Source: Nocardioides sp. IC4_145
Lineage (GTDB): Bacteria; Actinomycetota; Actinomycetes; Propionibacteriales; Nocardioidaceae
Direction: 5' to 3'
Assembly (NCBI RefSeq): GCF_011250565.1
Contig: NZ_JAANMS010000001.1
Span: 1-64,000 of the forward strand
DNA: 64,000 nt
Of the stretch, positions 36,951-45,232 are shown piece by piece (positions within the stretch are counted from its first letter, which is position 1; each line of letters begins with the position of its first letter). The translations under genes and the position numbers were made by a program. The notes under the pieces are model-generated. The model searched no databases. It was not told the DNA's origin and saw only the letters and a list, made by a program, of their open reading frames with translations.

Positions 36951-38233
36951 TGACAGAGCCCCGCCTGCGGACCTCGGTCCTGGTCTGGGGCGTCGGGCTG
37001 CTGGTCTACCTGCTGGCGGTCTTCCACCGCAGCTCCCTGGCGGTGGCCGGCCTGGTGGCCTCCGAGCGCTTCGACATCTCCGCCTCGCAGCTGGCGACGT
37101 TCACGATGCTGCAGCTGCTGGTGTACGCCGGCATGCAGGTGCCCGTCGGCCTGCTGGTGGACCGGTGGGGCTCGCGCAGCGTGCTGGTCGCGGCGCTGCT
37201 GGTGATGACGGCCGGACAGGTGGCGTTCGCGCTCGCCACGACGTACCCGTTCGGGCTGGCCGCCCGCGCCCTCGTCGGCGTCGGGGACGCGCTGACGTTC
37301 ATCTGCGTGCTGCGGCTGGTGAGCAGCTGGTTCCCGCGGCGCCGGATCCCGCTGTTCAGCCAGCTCACCGGCACGCTGGGCCAGCTCGGCGCGGTGATCT
37401 CCGCGGTGCCGATGACCTGGGCCCTGCGCGACCTCGGCTGGACGACGGCGTACCTCGTGGCCGCGGCGCTCGGCCCGGTCCTGCTGGTCGCGCTCCTGCT
37501 GGTCCTCCGTGACACCCCGACGCGGAAGAACCTGCGGGGCGCGCCGATGCCCCTGGCCGCCGTGCGTCGCAGCCTGGCGGCGTCGTGGGCCGTGCCGGGC
37601 ACGCGGCTCGGCTTCTGGATGCACTTCTCCACACCGTTCAGCAGCAACGTCCTCGGTCTGCTGTGGGGCTACCCGTTCTTCGTGCGCGGCGAGGGGCTGT
37701 CGCCGGCGGAGGCCAGCGGGCTGCTCACCGTGGTCGTGGTGTCCGCGATGACGATCGGCCCGGCCTTCGGGTGGCTCGTGGGCGCCCACCCGTGGCACCG
37801 ATCGACGATGGTGCTGACGATGGTCGCGGCGATGGCGGCCGCTTGGGGTGTGGTCCTGGCGTGGCCGGGGGAGGCGCCGTTCGGGATCCTGGTGGCCCTG
37901 GCCGTGGTGGTCGGGATCGGGGGACCGGCGTCGATGATCGGCTTCGACGTCGGGCGCACCTCCAACCCGCCTGAGCGGCTCGCCAGCGCGACCGGCCTGA
38001 TCAACCAGGGCGGTTTCATCGCCAGCCTGCTCCTCGTCGTGGTCGTCGGCCTCGTGCTCGACTGGCGCACCCCGGCCGGCTCGGACTACACGGCGGACGC
38101 GTTCCGGTGGGCGATGAGCACCCAGTTCCTGCTGTGGGCACTCGGCGGCTCGCAGGTCTGGCGCTTCCGCCGGTTGGCGCGCCGGACGACCACCCGGGCG
38201 GAGGTCAACGCCTCGCTCCGTGCCGGGATGTAG
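36950..38233 (+). CDS. MFS transporter
   Basis: 427 aa from the GTG at 36950, whose G is the last base of the uvrB TAG stop; the longer upstream frame is a shadow of uvrB. Twelve hydrophobic segments. VPVGLLVDRWGSRSVLVAALLVM is the motif-A loop, and RALVGVGDALTFICVLRLV lies in TM4. It resembles nitrate/organic-anion-type MFS importers. Translational coupling to uvrB is likely accidental rather than functional. Confidence 0.85.
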
Positions 38234-38253
38234 GAGGTCGACCCTAAGGGCAT

Positions 38254-38267
38254 TAGGCTCGTGCCTA
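38254..38267. promoter_or_regulatory. Overlapping -10 box and small palindrome of tetR-like gene
   Basis: TAGGC-TCGT-GCCTA spans the -10 box (TAGGCT, 38254-38259) and the first base of the ATG at 38267. A repressor bound here would block a leaderless start, suggesting autoregulation. Confidence 0.45.
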
Positions 38268-38839
38268 TGAGCATCAGGAAGGGCTTGACCGCCGACCGGG
38301 TGGTCGCTGCGGCGGCCGACCTCGCCGACGAGGCGGGCCTGGCGGAGGTGACGCTGTCGGCGCTCGCGCGTCGGCTCGACGTCAAGCCGGCCAGCCTGTA
38401 CTCCCACGTCGCCGGCTCCGACGACCTCCGCACCCGCGTCGCCCTGCTGGCGCTCGAGGACCTGGCGGTCCGGGCGGCCGAGGCGCTGGCCGGTCGTTCG
38501 GGTGGCGACGCGCTCCGCGCGCTCGGCGAGGTCCACCGGGCGTACGCCGCCGCCCACCCCGGTCGGTACGACGCCGCGCGGCTGCGCCTGGACGCCGCGA
38601 CGGCTGCGGCGAGCGCCGGACCGCGTCTCGCCTCGATGGTGCGAGCCGCCCTGGCCGGCTACCAGCTCGGCGAGCCCGACGAGACCCACGCGGTCCGCCT
38701 GGTCGGCAGCGTGATCCACGGCTTCGTCGACCTCGAGCGGGCCGGCGGGTTCGACCACAGCGCACCGGCCGGCCAGGAGAGCTGGGACCGGATTCTCGAC
38801 AGCCTCGACACCACGTTCGCCGGGTGGGGTGCGGCGTGA
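38267..38839 (+). CDS. TetR family transcriptional regulator
   Basis: 190 aa from the ATG at 38267. The N-terminal HTH is VVAAAADLADEAGLAEVTLSALARRLDVKPASLYSHVAGSDDL, close to the TetR-type regulators with a TetR_C_33-like (WHG-type) C domain. The ligand domain includes HRAYAAAHPGRYDAARLRL. The operator-like palindrome at the start suggests autoregulation. It is translationally coupled (GTGA) to the FBP zinc-finger gene. Confidence 0.85.
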   Translation: MSIRKGLTADRVVAAAADLADEAGLAEVTLSALARRLDVKPASLYSHVAGSDDLRTRVALLALEDLAVRAAEALAGRSGGDALRALGEVHRAYAAAHPGRYDAARLRLDAATAAASAGPRLASMVRAALAGYQLGEPDETHAVRLVGSVIHGFVDLERAGGFDHSAPAGQESWDRILDSLDTTFAGWGAA

Positions 38840-39339
38840 GGGCGGTCGACGAGCGGGAGGTGCGTGCATCCTTCGTCAACGCCAGCCGCGGCGAGGCCGA
38901 GCGGCTGCGCGTGCCGAGCGACCTCGCCGCCCGCTCCTGGGACGACCTCGACTTCCTCGGCTGGGTCGACGAGCGCTCGCCGCTGCACGCCTACCTGGTG
39001 CTGGCCGACGACGAGGACCGCCTGGTCGGGGTGCAGCTGCGCCGCGCGCCGGCCGGCGTGGGTCCCCGGCGGGCGCGGATGTGCTCGTTGTGCACGACCA
39101 CCCACCCCGGGCAGGGCGCTGCGCTGATGGTGGCCCCGCGGGCAGGGCGGTCCGGTCGCGCCGGCAACACCGTCGGCGTCGACGTCTGCGCCGACGTCGC
39201 GTGCTCGGCGTACGTCCGCGGGCTGAAGTCGTTGCCGCCGCTCATGCGGGTGCCGGAGACGCTCACGGTCGAGGAGCGGGCGGCCCGGCTGCGGCGCAAC
39301 CTGCTGACCTTCGTCGACCGGGTGCGCGCGCAGCGCTGA
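38836..39339 (+). CDS. FBP-type treble-clef zinc-finger protein (EF-G-binding/FusB-like)
   Basis: 167 aa. The GTG at 38836 overlaps the tetR stop. The N-terminal half is helical. The C-terminal half carries a four-cysteine zinc site: CSLC (83, 86) and CADVAC (118, 123), with the intervening GxxxA-rich strand. This is the FBP C-terminal domain of FusB-type proteins, which bind elongation factor G and free it from fusidic-acid-stalled ribosomes. Actinobacterial copies are widespread and their native role is not established. Confidence 0.8.
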   Translation: MRAVDEREVRASFVNASRGEAERLRVPSDLAARSWDDLDFLGWVDERSPLHAYLVLADDEDRLVGVQLRRAPAGVGPRRARMCSLCTTTHPGQGAALMVAPRAGRSGRAGNTVGVDVCADVACSAYVRGLKSLPPLMRVPETLTVEERAARLRRNLLTFVDRVRAQR

Positions 39340-39346
39340 GGTCGGG

Positions 39347-39730
39347 TCAGCCACCGACCTCGGCGCGCCACGCCTGGAACCCGCCCCGCAGGTCGGTCGC
39401 GTTCGGCAGGCCCAGCCGCTGCAGGGTGGCGGCGGCCAGGCTCGAGCTGTAGCCCTCGTTGCAGACGACGACCACGCGGCGCTGCGGGTCGTCGGCGACC
39501 GGGAGCCGGTGCGGGCTCGAGGGGTCCAACCGCCACTCCAGGACGTTGCGGTCGACGACCAGCGCGCCCGGCAGGTCACCGTCGCGCCGGCGCTGCTCGA
39601 CGGGCCGGGTGTCCACCACGAGCGCGCCGGCGGCAGCCGCTGCGGCGAGGTCGGCCGGCTCGACCCGGTCGAGCCCGGCCCGGCACTCCTGGAGGAGCCG
39701 GTGGATCGCGGAGTCGTCGACGTCGGCCAC
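39347..39730 (-). CDS. Rhodanese-like domain protein
   Basis: 127 aa, a single rhodanese domain: LVVDTRPVEQRRRDGDLPGALVVDRNVLEW and active-site loop CNEGYSSSLAA with Cys90. A six-residue loop fits sulfur transfer (thiosulfate or persulfide) rather than phosphatase-type members. The GTG at 39730 is chosen from the conserved N terminus. It stops 8 bp from the convergent FBP gene. Its promoter region is shared with the divergent YjbR gene. Confidence 0.85.
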   Translation of the reverse strand: MADVDDSAIHRLLQECRAGLDRVEPADLAAAAAAGALVVDTRPVEQRRRDGDLPGALVVDRNVLEWRLDPSSPHRLPVADDPQRRVVVVCNEGYSSSLAAATLQRLGLPNATDLRGGFQAWRAEVGG

Positions 39731-39740
39731 GGCTCGACAG

Positions 39741-39746
39741 TACGGT
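39741..39746 (+). promoter_or_regulatory. -10 box of yjbR-like gene, leaderless
   Basis: TACGGT ends 6 nt before the GTG at 39753. It lies in the 22-bp gap shared with the rhodanese gene. Confidence 0.45.
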
Positions 39747-39752
39747 CCTCCG

Positions 39753-40109
39753 GTGGACGTCGAGCGGATGCAGGCGCACTGCCTGGCCAAGCCCGGTGCG
39801 TGGCCGGACGACCCGTGGGGCCACGAGCACCCGGTGGTCAAGGTCGGCCCCGAGGGACGGGCGAAGATCTTCGCGTTCCTCCGCGCCGACGGCGTCGGGG
39901 TCAAGGCCGGCAGCCGCGAGGTGGCCGACGAGTGGCTCGACCGGCACCCCGGCAGGGCACACGTGATGGCGTACATCGGACGCTCGGGCTGGAACGACCT
40001 GGCCTACGACATCCCCGACGACGAGCTGCTCGAGGCGGTCGACGAGTCCTACCGCCTGGTCGTCGAGACCCTGCCCCGCAAGCACCGCCCGGAGGGCTGG
40101 GACGGCTGA
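39753..40109 (+). CDS. MmcQ/YjbR family protein
   Basis: 118 aa. The family pattern is clear: CLAKPGAWPDDPWGHEHPVVKVGPEGRAKIFAFL, then GRSGWNDLAYDIPDDELLEAVDESYRLVVETLPRK. This CyaY-like fold is believed to bind DNA or act as a regulator; its biochemical role is unknown. The GTG at 39753 is set by the leaderless promoter and the family start. Confidence 0.85.
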   Translation: MDVERMQAHCLAKPGAWPDDPWGHEHPVVKVGPEGRAKIFAFLRADGVGVKAGSREVADEWLDRHPGRAHVMAYIGRSGWNDLAYDIPDDELLEAVDESYRLVVETLPRKHRPEGWDG

Positions 40110-40124
40110 CCGGCCGCGGGCTCC

Positions 40125-42509
40125 TCAGCGGACCGCGCCGACCACCAGCACGAGCGGCACCAGCAGGAGCACCACGGGCACCGGGTGCCGCCCGAGCGGG
40201 ACCAGCACCCGCCCGATCGTCGAGCCCACGGGTCGCCAGGCCCGGGTGACGACGGCCGTCGCGACGAGGGCGACCACGGCCAGGGTGACGAGCCGGCCGG
40301 GCGGCAGGGCGCCCTCCCAGTGGCGGAGGTGGCCGGACCCGTCGCCGACCGCACGGAGGAGCACCAGTGCGACGGCGTACGCCGTGACGACCGCCGCCCC
40401 CAGCGCCCGGGCCAGCGGGCGGGAGGCCCACCGGACGAGCCGGTCGTGGTGGTGGCCGATCACGATGCCGTGGACGAGCACGAGCTGGTGGAGCAGGGGA
40501 GGGTGGACCTCCTCCAGCTGCGAGGGCAACCAGTCCGGCTCGAGGGCGAGACCGGCGACGTACGCCGCCCACGACAGCGGCAGCACGCACCACCACCCGC
40601 CCCGGCGGACGACGGCCAGCACGAGCGGCGCCAGCACGAGCAGCACGACGAAGAGGCCCAGGCCGGTGAGCACCCACGGGCCGATCCGCAGCACGAAGAG
40701 CTCGCGCACGACCTCCCACGGCGGCGGGTAGTCGAAGAGCCGCCGCGCCTGCGGGAACAGGTCGAACCGGCCGTCGGTGGACCGCGTCACCGCCGAACCG
40801 TCCACGCCCGGCACCACGGCGACGGCGTACGTCGCGAGCGTGGCCAGCACGACGACCGCCCAGAGCGAGAACGCCCGCCGCCAGCTGCGACCGCTGGCGG
40901 ACAGCTCGCCGACCCGCGCGACCACCGCGCGGTGCCGCAGGCCGAGGAGCAGGCCGGCGACCAGCACGAAGCCCTCGATGCCGACCGTGGCCGCCACGAC
41001 GGCGCTGACCGGCCCGTCCCGGTCCAGGGCGATCTCCAGGTGCAGGAGGACCGCGCCGACGAGCAGCACGCCGCGGACCAGGTCGAGACGCGGATCGCGG
41101 TCGTCGGCAGCCCCCGGCCGGGCGGGACCGGGGCGGGCCCGGGCGACGAGGGCGAGCCCGAGGAGCAGGGCGAGGAGGACGCCGGCGACCGCGAGCCCGG
41201 TCGCGCTCGGCGTCGGGTGCAGGGCCGGTGCGGTGTCGGCGTCGCTCGGGACGGCTGCCGGGTCCTGGGACGACGGCTCCGACCCGGGGGCGGTCGCGTT
41301 GGTGACCGGGGCGAGAGTGACCCCGGCGGCGTCCAGGTCGCGACGGAGCGCGGCGGCCAGCTCCTCGGACCGCGTCGCACGCCAGTCGACGACGCGGTCG
41401 CCGGCCTCCGCCTCCGCGCGCCGTTGCTCGAGCCAGGAGATGCCCCGCAGCAGGGGACGGTCGGCGGTGGCGGCGAGCACCTGTCGCCACCAGGACCGCT
41501 TGACGTCGAGCTCGGGGTCGCCCCGGTCGTCCGGGATCCACAGCGCGCCGGTCTCCACCAGCATCGGCTTGTCCTGGCCCGCGGCGAAGCGCTCGTAGAA
41601 CGGGGTGCGCGGGGCGGCGCGGTCGTAGTTGAACCGCTCCTCGAGCTGGGCGACGAACGCGTCCGGCGCCGGCTCGACGTCGAGGCGGAAGCCGGGACTG
41701 CCCTCGGAGTCACCGGTCTCGCCGCCCCGGGTCGGGTCGAGCTCGTTGTCCTCGCGCCCGGTGTCGACGCCGAAGTGGTAGAGGGTCAGGCCGACCCAGT
41801 CGACCGCGGCCGAGCCGGGCCAGTAGGGCCCGTAGGGGTCGTCGCGTGCGTCGAGCCGGCCGTTCCCGTCGGTGTCCAACCGATCGGTGTCGTCGGCCCG
41901 GTCCGGGTCCACGTCGCCGTACGCCGCGCCGTACGGGTAGCCCGCGCCGTACACGGGGGACCACACCATCGCGGCCTGCGGGGTGCGGTCGTGGACCACG
42001 TCGGCGACCAGTCGAAAGGCGTCGACGTAGGCACTCGGCTGCTGGCCCCAGGGGTACCAGGAGCCGTTCATCTCGGGGGCGAACCGGAGCAGGAAGAAGC
42101 CGTCGAGCTCCTCGTGCAGCGCGACGAGCTCGTCGGCGAGGTCGGTGGCGTCCGCCTCGGTGAGGTCGGCCAGCGGGCCGGCCGGTTCCAGGTCGACGAC
42201 GGCCACCGCGCCGAGCGCGGCGGCCTGCTCGACGAAGGTGCGCAGGAAGGACCGGGAGCCGTCGTCGAGGGGGTAGCGCACCCGCTGCGCGAGCAGCGAC
42301 GGGTTCCGGCCCAGGCGGTCCGCGTAGGCGTCCGCGCTGTCGGCGGTCCAGTCGAGCGCGGGTCCGAACCAGGGCTCACCCGCGGGCGGCAGGGGCGGCG
42401 GATCGTCCGTCGTCGTCGCGGCTGCAGGGCCGGCGACCGCGAGCGCCAGCGCCAGCGTCCCGAGGAGAGCGGCGAGCCGCGCGCTCAGCCCGCCGAGCCG
42501 CGCCGGCAC
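40125..42509 (-). CDS. GH26-like hydrolase fused to OpgC/acyltransferase-type membrane domain
   Basis: 794 aa. A signal segment (LAALLGTLALALAVAGPAAA) leads to a TIM-barrel-type domain of about 390 residues with Glu146 in FAPEMNGSWYPWG and Glu319 in PMLVETGALW, the acid/base and nucleophile pair of GH26-like mannanases. An EF-hand-like DTDGNGRLD lies near residues 212-220. A Pro/Ser/Ala linker then joins a membrane domain from about 435 on: RDPRLDLVRGVLLVGAVLLH and LFVLRIGPWVLTGLGLFVVLLVLAP are OpgC signatures (transmembrane glycan O-acyltransferase). It overlaps the kinase gene by 25 bp and is last in the polysaccharide operon. It may trim and acylate the polymer made by the glycosyltransferase at 43238. 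Confidence 0.8.
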   Translation of the reverse strand: MPARLGGLSARLAALLGTLALALAVAGPAAATTTDDPPPLPPAGEPWFGPALDWTADSADAYADRLGRNPSLLAQRVRYPLDDGSRSFLRTFVEQAAALGAVAVVDLEPAGPLADLTEADATDLADELVALHEELDGFFLLRFAPEMNGSWYPWGQQPSAYVDAFRLVADVVHDRTPQAAMVWSPVYGAGYPYGAAYGDVDPDRADDTDRLDTDGNGRLDARDDPYGPYWPGSAAVDWVGLTLYHFGVDTGREDNELDPTRGGETGDSEGSPGFRLDVEPAPDAFVAQLEERFNYDRAAPRTPFYERFAAGQDKPMLVETGALWIPDDRGDPELDVKRSWWRQVLAATADRPLLRGISWLEQRRAEAEAGDRVVDWRATRSEELAAALRRDLDAAGVTLAPVTNATAPGSEPSSQDPAAVPSDADTAPALHPTPSATGLAVAGVLLALLLGLALVARARPGPARPGAADDRDPRLDLVRGVLLVGAVLLHLEIALDRDGPVSAVVAATVGIEGFVLVAGLLLGLRHRAVVARVGELSASGRSWRRAFSLWAVVVLATLATYAVAVVPGVDGSAVTRSTDGRFDLFPQARRLFDYPPPWEVVRELFVLRIGPWVLTGLGLFVVLLVLAPLVLAVVRRGGWWCVLPLSWAAYVAGLALEPDWLPSQLEEVHPPLLHQLVLVHGIVIGHHHDRLVRWASRPLARALGAAVVTAYAVALVLLRAVGDGSGHLRHWEGALPPGRLVTLAVVALVATAVVTRAWRPVGSTIGRVLVPLGRHPVPVVLLLVPLVLVVGAVR

Positions 42510-42913
42510 TCGAGCGTCCAGTGGTTTCGGCCCTCGACCCGTTCGTAGCGCAGGTCGTCGAGGGCCGCGGTCGCGAGCGCCAGGCCGCGCCCGGACTCGG
42601 CCAGCTCGTCCTCGGGTAGGGCGACGCCGCTCAGGTCGAGCGCGACCGGCAGTCCGTTGTCGGCCAGGGAGGCGACGACGTGCTCGTCGTCGGCGACGAG
42701 GGTGATGTCGAAGCGACGTCCCGACTCGGTGTCGTGCGCGTAGGCGTGCTCGACCACGTTGCCGAGCACCTCGATGACGGCCAGCTCGAAGCGGGTCCGG
42801 TCGCGCTGGTCCCAGGTGTCGGCCCGGGCCCAGAGCTGCGCGAGCATGGTGTGCACCACCTCGAGGACCTCCGGGACGGCCGGGGCGGAGAGCACGAGCC
42901 GCCCGTCAGTCAT
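42485..42913 (-). CDS. HATPase anti-sigma/partner-switch serine kinase (RsbW-like)
   Basis: 142 aa, one HATPase_c_2 domain: N-box FELAVIEVLGNVVEHAY, G1 ASLADNGLP, G2 SGRGLALATAALD. Such proteins phosphorylate a STAS antagonist and otherwise sequester a sigma factor or other partner. No sigma factor gene lies nearby, so the partner may be encoded elsewhere or may not be a sigma factor. It overlaps the STAS gene by 8 bp and the fusion gene by 25 bp. Confidence 0.85.
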   Translation of the reverse strand: MTDGRLVLSAPAVPEVLEVVHTMLAQLWARADTWDQRDRTRFELAVIEVLGNVVEHAYAHDTESGRRFDITLVADDEHVVASLADNGLPVALDLSGVALPEDELAESGRGLALATAALDDLRYERVEGRNHWTLECRRGSAG

Positions 42914-43241
42914 CGAACGCCGTCTCGACGTCGTCGCGGGCCCGCAGGACCCGGTCGAGGTTGGTGAGCTCGAAGACGGTCGTCACCGCGGGGACCGGCC
43001 GGGCGATCCGCAGGTCGCCGCCGGCCTGCCGCGCCGACTTCAGCCCGCCGATGAGCGCGCCGAGGCCGGAGGAGTCCAGGAACGTCGTCTCGGCCATGTC
43101 GACGACGATGCGGCTGGTCCCCGAGCCGACGAGATCGGCCAGGACCTCCTTGAGCTGTCGCGCCGCCACCATGTTCAGCCGACCGCGGGGGACGACGACG
43201 CCGATGCCGTCGTCGCGGGTGTGGACGTCGATCTCGATCAT
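42906..43241 (-). CDS. STAS domain anti-sigma factor antagonist
   Basis: 111 aa from the ATG at 43241 (ATGA overlap with the glycosyltransferase stop). The phosphorylatable serine lies in ETTFLDSSGLGALIGG (Ser57/Ser58), the RsbV/SpoIIAA signature. In the dephosphorylated state it would bind the kinase and free the kinase's other partner. The PP2C protein of the same operon is the obvious phosphatase. Confidence 0.88.
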   Translation of the reverse strand: MIEIDVHTRDDGIGVVVPRGRLNMVAARQLKEVLADLVGSGTSRIVVDMAETTFLDSSGLGALIGGLKSARQAGGDLRIARPVPAVTTVFELTNLDRVLRARDDVETAFDD

Positions 43242-45232
43242 GCAGGCACTCCTGGTGAGGGACCGGCGCCGGGCCCGGCGTCGGCGGGGACGGCATCCGG
43301 TTCGAATCCGCGGTAGCGGACCGCCCGGATGATGACGGAGAAGATCAGCAGGTCGAAGGCGACCCAGACCAGGTTGAACCCGATGCCGAGCACCTCGCCC
43401 TGCCCGACGGCGAGCCGGACCAGCCCGATGACGGCGGCGCCCACCAGGAGCCCCATCGCCCACAGCTGGGGCTTGACGAGGTGCCAGTCGTGGCCGGACT
43501 TCTCGCGCCTGGTCTTCGGCGTCACCGCGAAGTCCAGGCTGCGCCCGAGGAAGACGTTGCCGAAGGCCGAGGTGAAGGACTTGATCCAGACCGGGAACAA
43601 CGCCAGAGAGTACTGCTGGCCCCGCCACGTCGGCCGGCCGGCGGCGACGATGAAGAACAGCAGCTGGTTCACCACGAGGAACGGCACCAGCCGGACGAAG
43701 AAGTCGGTGCTCAGGGCCTGGACGGGCAGCACCCCGATCGTCAGGTAGACCACCGGTGCGGCGATGTAGACGAGCGCGGCGAAGCCCGAGAGGTAGCTCC
43801 ACATCGTGGAGAAGTACATCAGCCGCTGCGCCAGGGTGAGCCCCTTCTGGACGAGTGGGTTCTCGCGGAACATCACCTGGACGGTGCCCTGCGCCCAGCG
43901 CAGCCGTTGGACGAGCATGGTCTGCAGGTCCTCGGGTGCGAGGCCGTGGGCGAGCACCTCGTCGTGGTACGCCGAGCGCCAGCCGAGGGTGTGCAGTCGC
44001 ATGCAGGTCGCCATGTCCTCGGTGACCGAGATCGTCGCCAGCGGCATGATCGGCTGCGCCTCGCCGCCGCGACCGACGTCGACGGCGTTGACTAGGGCCT
44101 CGACCGTCTCCACGGCTCCGAGCGGGGACCACTCGCGGTGCGCCATCTGGTCCAGCGCGGACAGGTCCACGGTCGCGAGGCCGCCGTCGGGGCTCTCCGC
44201 GAGCTCCTCCAGCCCGGCGATGACGTCGAGGTCCGCCTGCAGGGTGCGGAGGTCCGCCTCGACGAGCGAGCGCCGGACGTCGGCCACCTGCTGCTGGAAG
44301 CGGAACGTCACGTCGAACAGCGCCTCGCCGCCGGCGAGGGCGCGACGAGCGTCGGCGATGTGCCCCTCGATGGTGTCGAGCGCGTCGCGCACCGCGTGGT
44401 CGTCCGGGGCCAGCCTGCGGCGCGCCTGCCGGATCACCGTGCGCGAGGTCCGCAGCGCGCGCCGGACGCCTTCCTCGACCTCGCCGACGTAGCGGGAGAC
44501 ACCGAGCTGCATCAGCGCCTCGCGGCGGATGACGGCGTTCGACCCGCAGAAGAACGCGGCGTTCCAGCCGTCCTTGCCCTGCTGGATGGGCCCGTAGAAC
44601 AGCGGCGCCTGGCTGCCGAGGGGGTCCTCCTCGGGCACGTTGACGAACCACTGGGGCGTCTGCACGAGCGCCATGCGCTCGTCCTCGAAGTAGCCGAGGG
44701 TGCGGTCGAGGATCTCGGGCAGCGGGATCTGGTCGGCGTCGAGGATGAGCATGAACTCGCCGTCGGTCTGCAGCAGCGCGTTGTTGAGGTTGCCGGCCTT
44801 GGCGTGGCGGGGCATCCCGGCCCAGTCCGCGGAGCGGGTGAGCCAGCCGATGCCCTCGGCCTCCGCGGCCGCGCGCATCTCGGGGCGGTTGCCGTCGTCG
44901 AGGACCCAGGTGCGGTGCGGGTAGCGGATCGCCTTGGCCGCGCGTGCGGTCGTCATGACGAGCTCGATCGGCTCGTTGTAGGTCGCGATGAAGACGTCGA
45001 CGGTGCGGCCCGGCGGAGGGCTCGGCGGGTCACCCCGCTCCTTGAGCCGCCACATGCCCAGCCCGAAGAGGAGCGAGTCGACGAGGCTGTAGGTCTCGGC
45101 GAGCACCAGCGGCACCGCGATCCACCAGGCCGACCAGTTCACCGAGAACATCCAGCGCCAGGTCACGTAGTTGAGGCCGAGCAGGGCGGTGACCAGCACC
45201 ACCGTGCGGATCAGCAGCAGGCGCCGGCTCAC
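43238..45232 (-). CDS. Cellulose-synthase-like GT2 glycosyltransferase with helical insert
   Basis: 664 aa from the GTG at 45232 (GTGA overlap with the phosphatase stop). Two N-terminal TM segments, then the CesA/BcsA catalytic core: FIATYNEP, LDDGN (112-113), LDADQIP (D165/D167), TED (404-406) and QRLRW (442-446), then four to five TM segments. A block of about 150 residues (245-397) rich in helices sits between FCGSNAVIRREAL and VTEDMAT, where BcsA has only about 20 residues. There is no C-terminal PilZ domain, so c-di-GMP activation as in BcsA is not expected. It should polymerise and export a beta-linked glycan; the sugar is unknown. Confidence 0.85.
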   Translation of the reverse strand: MSRRLLLIRTVVLVTALLGLNYVTWRWMFSVNWSAWWIAVPLVLAETYSLVDSLLFGLGMWRLKERGDPPSPPPGRTVDVFIATYNEPIELVMTTARAAKAIRYPHRTWVLDDGNRPEMRAAAEAEGIGWLTRSADWAGMPRHAKAGNLNNALLQTDGEFMLILDADQIPLPEILDRTLGYFEDERMALVQTPQWFVNVPEEDPLGSQAPLFYGPIQQGKDGWNAAFFCGSNAVIRREALMQLGVSRYVGEVEEGVRRALRTSRTVIRQARRRLAPDDHAVRDALDTIEGHIADARRALAGGEALFDVTFRFQQQVADVRRSLVEADLRTLQADLDVIAGLEELAESPDGGLATVDLSALDQMAHREWSPLGAVETVEALVNAVDVGRGGEAQPIMPLATISVTEDMATCMRLHTLGWRSAYHDEVLAHGLAPEDLQTMLVQRLRWAQGTVQVMFRENPLVQKGLTLAQRLMYFSTMWSYLSGFAALVYIAAPVVYLTIGVLPVQALSTDFFVRLVPFLVVNQLLFFIVAAGRPTWRGQQYSLALFPVWIKSFTSAFGNVFLGRSLDFAVTPKTRREKSGHDWHLVKPQLWAMGLLVGAAVIGLVRLAVGQGEVLGIGFNLVWVAFDLLIFSVIIRAVRYRGFEPDAVPADAGPGAGPSPGVPA

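Noticed and set aside
43295..43320. GGTTCGAATCC, like a tRNA T-arm
   Set aside because: Lies inside the GT2 coding sequence and no acceptor, D or anticodon stems fit around it.
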